Assembly (NCBI GenBank): GCA_944320815.1 | Contig: CALUIZ010000010.1 | Location: 1 to 64,000 of the forward strand | Source: an uncultured Phocaeicola sp. | Lineage (GTDB): Bacteria > Bacteroidota > Bacteroidia > Bacteroidales > Bacteroidaceae | Direction: 5' to 3' | DNA length: 64,000 bases | Shown here: one piece after another, positions 26,494 to 33,752 of the stretch | How positions within the stretch are numbered: position 1 is the first letter of the stretch | How the letters are laid out: each line of letters starts with the position of its first letter | Position numbers and translations under genes: made by a program | Notes under the pieces: model-generated | What the model saw: the letters and a program-made list of their open reading frames with translations, nothing else | What the model was told of the DNA's origin: nothing | The model's database searches: none

Positions 26494-26647
26494 GGAGAAC
26501 CGTTTCGGGATGGCAAGAACAAGCCTTTGCCTGAAGCCGGACAAGCGTTTGCTTTCGGGAAAACAGACACTTGTTTTAGACGGGATGTCCTTTTGTCTTG
26601 TCCGGAACGGAATGAGACATCCCCGGGTGTCCGCAGACAAGCTTTTT
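26494..26647 (+). repeat. 22-nt phased degenerate repeat array (e), the longest
   Basis: T-rich cores occur at 26528 (TGCC), 26550 (TGCT), 26572 (TGTT) and 26594 (TGTC), each 22 apart. Matching unit heads are ACAAGCC 26519, ACAAGCG 26541, ACAGACA 26563 and ATGTCC 26585. Weaker units flank these. It occupies most of the gap between the AraC gene and the LysE-type gene. The rest of that gap (26388-26493, 26648-26705) shows no other feature. Confidence 0.7.
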
Positions 26648-26705
26648 CATCCATTTCACGGATGAATTTGTAGGTACTTTCGTAAAAAAGTAGCATCTTT
26701 GCACT

Positions 26706-27365
26706 ATGAATTGGATTGAACACGTAACCGTATTGGAATTATTGATAAAAGGGCTTATCGTGGGGGTGGTCGTTTCCGCTCCGCTGGGTCCGGTGGGGGT
26801 GCTTTGTATCCAGCGGACACTGAACAAAGGACGCTGGTTCGGTTTCGTGACCGGGCTGGGTGCCGCATTGAGTGACATCTGCTATGCGTTGCTCACCGGA
26901 TACGGCATGAGTTTCATGGATGAGCTTATTCTGAAGCACCAGATATTCCTGCAGGTGGTGGGAAGCGTCATGCTGTTCGCGTTTGGTATCTATACGTTCC
27001 GGAGCAATCCGGTGCGTGCGCTCCGTCCTTCATCGGGCAAGCGGGGCACTTATCTGCACAATTTTGTCACCGCCTTTCTGGTCACCTTTTCCAATCCGCT
27101 GATTATCTTCCTGTTCATCGGACTCTTCGCGCGGTTTTCTTTCGTGATGCCGGGCAGTCCGATAGGCTTCCAGCTTGTGGGTTATCTGGCCATCATTCTG
27201 GGTGCCGTGAGCTGGTGGTTCAGCATCACTTATTTTGTCAACAAGGTGCGGGCGCGTTTCAATTTGCGCGGCATCTGGGTGCTGAACCGGATTATCGGTG
27301 TCGTGGTGGTCATCGCCGCGCTTGTGGGATTTGTGCTGGCGGCCACAGGCAAATCATTTTCGTAA
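26706..27365 (+). CDS. LysE-family amino-acid exporter
   Basis: A 219-aa membrane protein with six predicted helices. The first carries the family motif SAPLGPVGVLCIQRTLNKG (about 24-42). The helix pair FLVTFSNPLIIFLFIGLF (about 122-140) matches the conserved NP motif of the LysE/RhtB superfamily. It likely exports an amino acid or related solute. The ATG lies only 5 bases after a near-consensus CATCTTTG (26694-26701), so the mRNA may be almost leaderless. It is divergent from an AraC regulator. Confidence 0.85.
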   Translation: MNWIEHVTVLELLIKGLIVGVVVSAPLGPVGVLCIQRTLNKGRWFGFVTGLGAALSDICYALLTGYGMSFMDELILKHQIFLQVVGSVMLFAFGIYTFRSNPVRALRPSSGKRGTYLHNFVTAFLVTFSNPLIIFLFIGLFARFSFVMPGSPIGFQLVGYLAIILGAVSWWFSITYFVNKVRARFNLRGIWVLNRIIGVVVVIAALVGFVLAATGKSFS

Positions 27366-27376
27366 TATTTTCGCTT

Positions 27377-27922
27377 ATGTATATTTCTCAACAACTGAAA
27401 CAGAAGAACATTGCGGAGTATCTGCTTTACATGTGGCAGATAGAAGACCTGATACGGGCCAACGGCTTCGACATGGAAAAGATAAGGAAAACCATCATTG
27501 AGCCGTATCCCATTCCGGACGAGCAGAAGAAGGAGCTGTCGCAGTGGTATGCCGACCTGATTCAGATGATGCGTGACGAGGGGGTGGCGGAGAAAGGTCA
27601 TCTTCAGATAAACAGAAACATCATTATCTGGCTGACCGACCTGCATTTGCGTTTGCTCCGTTCGCCCAAGTTCCCTTATTATAGTGCGGCTTATTATAAG
27701 GCTCTGCCTTTCATCGTGGAACTGCGTGCGAAGGGAGCCGACAAAGACGAGCCGGAACTGGAAACCTGTTTTGAAGCCATGTATGGGGTGCTGATGCTCA
27801 GGCTCCAGAAAAAAGAGGTGAGCGAAGCCACCCAGAAGGCTATCAAGGTGATAGGTGATTTGCTGGCCATGCTGGCAGGTTATTATATAAAGGACAAGAA
27901 AGGAGAACTTGATTTTGAATGA
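27377..27922 (+). CDS. DUF4924 family protein
   Basis: A 181-aa all-helical cytosolic protein from ATG 27377 (MYISQQLKQKNIAEYLLYMWQ). The open frame extends to 27215, but that part overlaps the exporter gene. Conserved-looking stretches are QIEDLIRANGFDMEKI, YPIPDEQKKELSQWYADL and PELETCFEAMYGVLMLRLQKKEVSEAT. I recognise it as the Bacteroidetes family DUF4924, of unknown function. It starts 11 bases after the exporter and overlaps rfbD, so it is part of an operon. Confidence 0.75.
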   Translation: MYISQQLKQKNIAEYLLYMWQIEDLIRANGFDMEKIRKTIIEPYPIPDEQKKELSQWYADLIQMMRDEGVAEKGHLQINRNIIIWLTDLHLRLLRSPKFPYYSAAYYKALPFIVELRAKGADKDEPELETCFEAMYGVLMLRLQKKEVSEATQKAIKVIGDLLAMLAGYYIKDKKGELDFE

Positions 27923-28793
27923 CATAAAGAACATATTGATAACCGGTGCCAACGGACAGTTGGGCAACGAGATGCGCCTGCAGGCGGGGGAGAACGGAGC
28001 CTTCAATTATTTCTTTACGGATGTGGCCGAACTTGACATTTGTGATGAAGAGGCGGTCATGCGTTATGTGACCGGGCATGAGATTGATGCCGTCGTGAAT
28101 TGTGCGGCCTATACGGCGGTCGACAAGGCAGAAGACAATCCGGAACTGTGCGACCGTCTGAACCACGTGGCTCCGGGGTATCTGGCCAAAGCGGTCCGGT
28201 CGCGCGGCGGATGCCTGGTGCAGATTTCTACCGATTATGTGTTCGACGGAATGGCGCATGTACCCTATCGGGAAGACCATCCTGCCTGTCCGGCTTCTGT
28301 CTATGGAGTCACAAAACTGGCGGGCGAGCGGGAAGCGATGGAGTATTGCCCTGATACGATGGTCATCCGCACGGCATGGCTCTATTCTACGTTCGGAAAC
28401 AATTTCGTGAAGACGATGCTCCGTCTGGGCCGTGAAAGGGAAACGCTGGGAGTGGTTTCCGACCAGATTGGCACGCCTACTTATGCACGCGATCTGGCAT
28501 CTGTCATCTTTGTGGCATTGAACAAAGGGGTTGTTCCGGGCATCTATCATTTCAGCAATGAAGGTGTGTGCTCCTGGTATGACTTTACAAAGATGATTCA
28601 CAGGCTGGCCGGAATTACTGCCTGTGATGTCCGTCCGATTCATACGGAGGACTATCCCACCCGTGCCGTCCGTCCCCATTACTCTGTGCTCGACAAGGCA
28701 AAGATAAAGCAGGTGTATGGAGTTGAAGTGCCATATTGGGTGGACAGTCTGGAGGAATGTGTGCGGAGACTGAAGTTTGAAAATGGAAAATAA
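27915..28793 (+). CDS. rfbD: dTDP-4-dehydrorhamnose reductase RfbD, TTG start
   Basis: An extended SDR-family reductase that makes dTDP-L-rhamnose. The Rossmann motif is ITGANGQLGNE, the catalytic Tyr/Lys are in YGVTKLAGE, and CAAYTAVDKAE, ISTDYVFDG and IRTAWLYS are typical. No ATG or GTG lies in frame before the Rossmann motif. Initiation is therefore most likely at TTG 27915 (292 aa) or TTG 27909, both inside the 3' end of the DUF4924 gene, implying translational coupling. No other rml genes are nearby. It is followed by prfC after 10 bases. Confidence 0.9.
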   Translation: MNDIKNILITGANGQLGNEMRLQAGENGAFNYFFTDVAELDICDEEAVMRYVTGHEIDAVVNCAAYTAVDKAEDNPELCDRLNHVAPGYLAKAVRSRGGCLVQISTDYVFDGMAHVPYREDHPACPASVYGVTKLAGEREAMEYCPDTMVIRTAWLYSTFGNNFVKTMLRLGRERETLGVVSDQIGTPTYARDLASVIFVALNKGVVPGIYHFSNEGVCSWYDFTKMIHRLAGITACDVRPIHTEDYPTRAVRPHYSVLDKAKIKQVYGVEVPYWVDSLEECVRRLKFENGK

Positions 28794-28803
28794 CAAGTGA
28801 TTT

Positions 28804-30369
28804 ATGAATGAAATAGAAAGAAGAAGAACGTTTGCTATCATTGCACATCCGGATGCCGGTAAAACCTCATTGACGGAAAAGCTGCTGCTTTTCGGCGGGC
28901 AGATTCAGGTAGCGGGAGCGGTAAAGTCGAACAAGATCAGAAAGACGGCCACTTCCGACTGGATGGACATCGAGAAGCAGCGCGGTATTTCAGTGACCAC
29001 TTCTGTGATGGAATTTGATTACCGCGATTATAAGGTGAACATACTTGACACGCCGGGTCACCAGGATTTTGCGGAGGACACTTATCGTACGCTGACTGCA
29101 GTGGACAGTGTGATTATCGTGGTGGACGGTGCGAAGGGTGTGGAAACGCAGACGCGCAAGCTGATGGAAGTCTGCCGTATGCGCAACACTCCTGTTATCA
29201 TCTTCGTCAACAAGATGGACCGTGAGGCGAAAGATCCGTTCGATTTGCTTGATGAGCTGGAGAATGAACTGGTTATCGGTGTGCGTCCGCTCACGTGGCC
29301 TATCGAAAGCGGACCGCGCTTCAAGGGTGTATATAACATTTATGAGAAGAAACTGAATCTTTTCCAGCCTTCCAAACAGGTGGTGACGGAGAAAGTGGAA
29401 GTGGACATTCATACGGAAGATTTGGACAATCATATCGGTGCGCCGCTGGCTGAAAGGTTGCGTAATGAGCTGGAACTGATAGAAGGAGTATATCCAGAAT
29501 TTGATGTGGAGGATTATCTGAAGGGAGAGCTCGCGCCTGTCTTCTTTGGTTCGGCGTTGAATAATTTCGGTGTACAGGAACTGCTCGACTGTTTTGTGGA
29601 GATTGCTCCCAGTCCGCGTCCGGTGCAGGCGGAAGAGCGCGTCGTGATGCCGGAGGAACCCAAGTTTACGGGATTCATATTCAAGATAACGGCAAATATC
29701 GACCCGAATCACCGCTCCTGTGTGGCTTTTTGCAAGGTATGTTCGGGAAAGTTTGCCCGTAATACGCCTTATCTTCATGTGCGGCACAACAAGACCATGC
29801 GTTTCTCTTCGCCCACTCAGTTCATGGCCCAGCGCAAGACTACGGTTGATGAGGCTTGGGCAGGTGACATCATCGGTCTTCCCGACAACGGAGTGTTCAA
29901 GATTGGAGATACACTGACCGAAGGCGAAGTGTTGCATTTCAAGGGATTGCCCAGTTTCTCTCCGGAGATGTTCAAGTATATTGAGAATGCCGACCCGATG
30001 AAGACAAAGCAGTTGAATAAGGGTATCGATCAGTTGATGGACGAAGGTGTGGCACAGTTGTTTGTCAATCAGTTCAATGGGCGCAAGATTATCGGTACGG
30101 TAGGGCAGCTCCAGTTTGAGGTGATTCAGTATCGTCTGGAAAATGAGTATAATGCCAAATGCCGTTGGGAACCCGTCAGCCTTTACAAAGCTTGCTGGAT
30201 AGAGAGCGATGACCCAGAGGAGCTGGAAGCTTTCAAGAAGCGTAAGTATCAGTACATGGCAAAGGACCGTGAAGGCCGTGATGTATTTCTTGCCGACAGC
30301 AACTATGTATTGCAGATGGCCCAGAACGATTTCAAGCATATCAAGTTCCACTTCACAAGCGAGTTCTAG
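28804..30369 (+). CDS. prfC: Peptide chain release factor 3
   Basis: A 521-aa translational GTPase that recycles RF1/RF2 from the ribosome. G1 is [10 protein letters not shown], the switch II element is DTPGHQDF, G4 is NKMD, and the RF3-type domains II and III follow ([15 protein letters not shown]...; [12 protein letters not shown]). Length matches the family. It directly follows rfbD. A strong hairpin ends the transcript. Confidence 0.96.
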   Translation: MNEIERRRTFAIIAHPDAGKTSLTEKLLLFGGQIQVAGAVKSNKIRKTATSDWMDIEKQRGISVTTSVMEFDYRDYKVNILDTPGHQDFAEDTYRTLTAVDSVIIVVDGAKGVETQTRKLMEVCRMRNTPVIIFVNKMDREAKDPFDLLDELENELVIGVRPLTWPIESGPRFKGVYNIYEKKLNLFQPSKQVVTEKVEVDIHTEDLDNHIGAPLAERLRNELELIEGVYPEFDVEDYLKGELAPVFFGSALNNFGVQELLDCFVEIAPSPRPVQAEERVVMPEEPKFTGFIFKITANIDPNHRSCVAFCKVCSGKFARNTPYLHVRHNKTMRFSSPTQFMAQRKTTVDEAWAGDIIGLPDNGVFKIGDTLTEGEVLHFKGLPSFSPEMFKYIENADPMKTKQLNKGIDQLMDEGVAQLFVNQFNGRKIIGTVGQLQFEVIQYRLENEYNAKCRWEPVSLYKACWIESDDPEELEAFKKRKYQYMAKDREGRDVFLADSNYVLQMAQNDFKHIKFHFTSEF

Positions 30370-30397
30370 GCTTGTCCTTCTTTGCACTGCAAGATAT

Positions 30398-30447
30398 AAC
30401 AGGCCCGTAGAGTGTTTTCCCGGGGGGAAGACTCTGCGGGCCTGTTT
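30398..30447. terminator. Terminator between prfC and cstA (convergent)
   Basis: AACAGGCCCGTAGAGT (30398-30413) pairs with ACTCTGCGGGCCTGTT (30431-30446), with one wobble pair, and T-rich sequence follows. It serves the + strand gene and could also act for the minus strand gene. Confidence 0.85.
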
Positions 30448-30470
30448 GTGTCGTCAGGAAACGGTTCCTG

Positions 30471-31898
30471 TCATTTTGTTCGTTTCTTGAACCATACGGT
30501 AAACCAGACAGCGGCTATTATCGTGCAGGCGATGCCGACGGGATAGGAGACTGCAGGAGACAGATTCAGTCCTTCGGGAGCAATCACGATGTAGGTGCTG
30601 CACACGCTCGTCATGAACAGTGCCGGGATGAGCGTAATCCAATAGTTCTTCTTGGCCTGCACCATCCATACAGTAATTGCCCATAAGGTGAATACGGCCA
30701 GTGTCTGGTTGCACCATGCAAAGTATCTCCAGATAATTTTGAATCCCTCCGCATCGCTGAAACTGTACACCAGCAGCCCGATGGTCGTAAGGAAGATAGG
30801 AATACATATCAGCAGGCGTTTGCGGATGCTTCGTTGTTCGATGTGGAAAAAGTCGGCTACAATCAACCGTGCGGAACGCAGTGCCGTGTCTCCGCTGGTA
30901 ATCGGAGCGGCCACAATGCCGAGAATGGCCAATATGCCTCCGAAACTACCCAACCATTCAATCGAGATGTCGGTGGCCACCTTTGCTCCGGAGTAAGCGA
31001 TTCCGGTGGCTTTGTCCACAATTCCGTTTTCCTGGAAAAACCAGGTAGCTGCCGCCGCCCAGATGAGTGCCACGATGCCCTCCGTCACCATCGCTCCATA
31101 GAATACAGGACGGCAATGCTTCTCGTTGGTGATGCACCGTGCCATGAGAGGTGACTGTGTGGCATGGAAGCCGCTGATGGCACCGCAGGCGATGGAGATG
31201 AACATCATCGGGAAGATAGGGCTTTTTTCGTATTTGGTGCCGAATCCGTTCCACATCTCAGGCAGGTCGGGAGCTTTTACGTAAAGCATTACCAGAATGC
31301 CCATTGCCATGAAGAGGAGGGCAACGGCGAAAAGCGGATAAATGCGTCCGATGATTTGGTCGATGGGCAGCATGGTGGCCAGTACATAATAGAGGAAGAT
31401 GACCGCCATCCAGAAATACACGTCAAGATATTCGGGAGTCATTCCTGCCAGCAGTTCTGCGGGGCCTGAAACGAATACCGCTCCGACCAGCACCATCAGA
31501 ATCATGGTGAACACACATGCCACTTTCTTGGTACGTTGTCCCAAGAAGCGGCCTATCTGTTCCGGAAGACTTTCTCCGTCGTGCCGGAGCGAGAGCGTTC
31601 CTGAAAGAAAGTCGTGTACCGCTCCCGCGAATATTGTTCCCACTACAATCCAGATATAGGATGCTGTACCGAACTGCGCACCCATGATGGCACCGAAGAT
31701 AGGGCCAAGTCCGGCGATGTTGAGAAACTGAATCATGAATATTTTCCATGTGGGGAGAGGAATATAGTCCACTCCGTCGGCCTTGGTGACGGCCGGAGTC
31801 TTGCGCGCAGGGTCGGGGGCGAAGATGCGGTCGATGAACTTTCCGTAGGTCCAATACCCCACCAGCAAGAGAACCAATGCAATGCTGAATGTTACCAT
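30471..31898 (-). CDS. cstA: Carbon starvation protein A (CstA family transporter)
   Basis: A 475-aa polytopic membrane protein of the CstA family, peptide/pyruvate uptake systems induced on carbon limitation. Family segments include the N-terminal GYWTYGKFIDRIFAPD, FLNIAGLGPIFGAIMGAQFG, FHATQSPLMARCITNE and APITSGDTALRSARL. It is shorter than the 700-aa E. coli protein, like other compact CstA members of anaerobes. It is monocistronic with its own -7 element. Confidence 0.92.
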   Translation of the reverse strand: MVTFSIALVLLLVGYWTYGKFIDRIFAPDPARKTPAVTKADGVDYIPLPTWKIFMIQFLNIAGLGPIFGAIMGAQFGTASYIWIVVGTIFAGAVHDFLSGTLSLRHDGESLPEQIGRFLGQRTKKVACVFTMILMVLVGAVFVSGPAELLAGMTPEYLDVYFWMAVIFLYYVLATMLPIDQIIGRIYPLFAVALLFMAMGILVMLYVKAPDLPEMWNGFGTKYEKSPIFPMMFISIACGAISGFHATQSPLMARCITNEKHCRPVFYGAMVTEGIVALIWAAAATWFFQENGIVDKATGIAYSGAKVATDISIEWLGSFGGILAILGIVAAPITSGDTALRSARLIVADFFHIEQRSIRKRLLICIPIFLTTIGLLVYSFSDAEGFKIIWRYFAWCNQTLAVFTLWAITVWMVQAKKNYWITLIPALFMTSVCSTYIVIAPEGLNLSPAVSYPVGIACTIIAAVWFTVWFKKRTK

Positions 31899-31926
31899 AG
31901 TGTTTTGATTTGATATTTAAATGGCG

Positions 31927-31934
31927 CAAAAATA
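31927..31934 (-). promoter_or_regulatory. -7 element of the cstA promoter
   Basis: The minus strand reads TATTTTTG, an exact TAnnTTTG, 29 bases before the ATG. No TTTG -33 was seen at the expected spacing. Confidence 0.55.
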
Positions 31935-32007
31935 ACAAATATGCTATATAGTATGCTTGTTTTCCCGATAATTTTTATTGGAGTACTTCTTCTGGCAGGG
32001 GGACTTC

Positions 32008-32048
32008 CAAAAAAATGCGCTATCGCACCTTCACAGGCTGATAGCGCA
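32008..32048 (-). terminator. Intrinsic terminator of gdhA
   Basis: TGCGCTATC (32016-32024) is the reverse complement of GATAGCGCA (32040-32048). On the minus strand a run of seven T follows (32015-32009). It is about 118 bases after the gdhA stop, leaving an AT-rich 3' UTR (32049-32165) with no gene. Confidence 0.8.
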
Positions 32049-32165
32049 AGCTACAATACAAAATACAAATACAACTAAACGAGATTATCTTTAAGTGAGT
32101 GTAAAGATAAAGATTTAAATTTCCACAGAGGCAAACTTTTTCCTCTTTTTTCTCTTTTTATGTTT

Positions 32166-33503
32166 TTAAACAATTCCTTGGGCCATCATGGCGTGTGCCA
32201 CTTTCATGAATCCGGCAATGTTGGCACCCTTCACATAGTTGATGTATCCGTTGGGTTCCGTGCCGTATTTCACGCACTGTTCGTGGATGTTGTGCATGAT
32301 GTGATGCAGTTTTTCGTCCACTTCCTGTGCCGACCAACTGATGTGCATGGCATTCTGGCTCATCTCGAGTCCGGAGGTGGCCACGCCTCCCGCATTGACC
32401 GCCTTGCCCGGCGCATACATCATTTTGTGTTCAATGAATGCGTCGATGGCTTCCGGTGTACATCCCATATTGGAAATCTCGCCTATACAGATTACATTGT
32501 TCTTGATCAGATTGGCTGCATCTTCACCGTTCAGTTCATTTTGTGTAGCACACGGAAGAGCGATGTCGGCTTTCACTTCCCACGGACGTTTGCCCGGCAC
32601 GAACGTCGCGCTCGGGAATCTTTCCGCGAACGGAGCCACAATGTCGTTTCCTGATGCCCTCAGTTCGAGCATGTAGTCGATTTTCTCTCCGCTGATTCCT
32701 TCCGGGTCATACACATAGCCGTCGGGACCTGACAGAGTCACCACTTTCGCCCCCAGTTGTGTGGCTTTGGTGGCCGCACCCCATGCCACGTTTCCGAATC
32801 CGGAGATGGCGACAGTCTTCCCCTTGATGTCGATGCCCTTCTTGTCGAGCATGTGCTTCACGAAGTACAGTCCTCCGAACCCGGTAGCTTCAGGACGTAT
32901 CAGCGACCCGCCGAATTCCAGTCCCTTGCCGGTGAACGTGCCGGTAAATTCACGTGTCAGTTTCTTGTACATGCCGAACATATAGCCCACTTCACGTCCG
33001 CCCACGCCGATGTCACCCGCCGGAACGTCCATATTCGGACCCAGATGCCTCCACAGTTCAAGTATGTACGCCTGGCAGAAGCGCATGATTTCAGCGTCGC
33101 TCTTTCCACGCGGGGAGAAGTCGGAACCGCCCTTTCCGCCGCCCATCGGCAGAGAGGTCAGTGCGTTTTTGAAAGTCTGTTCGAATCCCAGGAACTTCAG
33201 GATAGACAGGTTGACCGATGCATGGAAACGGATGCCCCCCTTGTAAGGACCGATGGCATTGTTGAACTGTACACGGTAGCCCAGATTGGTCTGCACTTCG
33301 CCATTGTCGTCCACCCATGTGACGCGGAACGTGAATATCCGGTCGGGTTCCACCAGTCGTTCAATGATTTTAGCCTTTTCAAATTCAGGATGTTGGTTGT
33401 AGATATCTTCAATAGAGAGCAGCACTTCTCTGACAGCCTGCAAATACTCGGATTCACCTGGATGCTTGGCCTCCAGCGATGACATAATTCTGTTGATGTC
33501 CAT
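32166..33503 (-). CDS. gdhA: NADP-type glutamate dehydrogenase
   Basis: A 445-aa enzyme that interconverts 2-oxoglutarate plus ammonia and glutamate. It is a main ammonia-assimilation route in Bacteroides. The catalytic region is PMGGGKGGSDFSPRGKSD, followed by PAGDIGVGGREVGYMFG, and the Rossmann motif is VAISGFGNVAWGAA. Length (about 445-450) and the N-terminal FRVTWVDDNGEVQTNLGYRV fit the hexameric NADP-specific class. It is monocistronic with promoter and terminator. Confidence 0.96.
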   Translation of the reverse strand: MDINRIMSSLEAKHPGESEYLQAVREVLLSIEDIYNQHPEFEKAKIIERLVEPDRIFTFRVTWVDDNGEVQTNLGYRVQFNNAIGPYKGGIRFHASVNLSILKFLGFEQTFKNALTSLPMGGGKGGSDFSPRGKSDAEIMRFCQAYILELWRHLGPNMDVPAGDIGVGGREVGYMFGMYKKLTREFTGTFTGKGLEFGGSLIRPEATGFGGLYFVKHMLDKKGIDIKGKTVAISGFGNVAWGAATKATQLGAKVVTLSGPDGYVYDPEGISGEKIDYMLELRASGNDIVAPFAERFPSATFVPGKRPWEVKADIALPCATQNELNGEDAANLIKNNVICIGEISNMGCTPEAIDAFIEHKMMYAPGKAVNAGGVATSGLEMSQNAMHISWSAQEVDEKLHHIMHNIHEQCVKYGTEPNGYINYVKGANIAGFMKVAHAMMAQGIV

Positions 33504-33548
33504 AATTTAGATTTTTAAAGGTGTGACATTTTGAAAGTTTCACTCTTA

Positions 33549-33579
33549 CAAAGTTAGTGAATAGTTTGAATCATGCAAT
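33549..33579 (-). promoter_or_regulatory. Promoter of gdhA
   Basis: On the minus strand, ATTG (33579-33576), 19 bases and then TAACTTTG (33556-33549) are seen. The -7 is exact and the -33 has one mismatch. Confidence 0.65.
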
Positions 33580-33639
33580 ATGCATCTCGTGTAAATTCGA
33601 TTAAAATATGATAAAATGAAACTCTTGCCCGCCTTTTCA

Positions 33640-33705
33640 TTTTGTGCGTCTGTTCATGTCCGAATAGCCGCATATTTTTCCCCGAATAGGCGCGTGTTTT
33701 CTGTC
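33640..33705 (+). repeat. 22-nt phased degenerate repeat array (f)
   Basis: Three units have cores TGTTC 33651, TATTTT 33673 and TGTTTT 33695, exactly 22 apart. GAATAG heads are at 33662 and 33684. It lies in the divergent gap between gdhA and the PPDK-type gene, directly before the latter's -7 element. Confidence 0.75.
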
Positions 33706-33714
33706 GGAATTCAT

Positions 33715-33722
33715 TATATTTG
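33715..33722 (+). promoter_or_regulatory. -7 element of the PPDK-like gene
   Basis: TATATTTG matches TAnnTTTG. It overlaps an in-frame TTG at 33720, so ATG 33753 must be the start. The phased repeats at 33640-33705 occupy the usual -33 region. Confidence 0.6.
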
Positions 33723-33752
33723 CGTTTCATTAACCTACTAACCGAAAACGAC

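Noticed and set aside
26494..26647. CRISPR array
   Set aside because: The units are contiguous 22-mers with no spacers between conserved repeats, every unit is degenerate, and no cas genes are present in the window.
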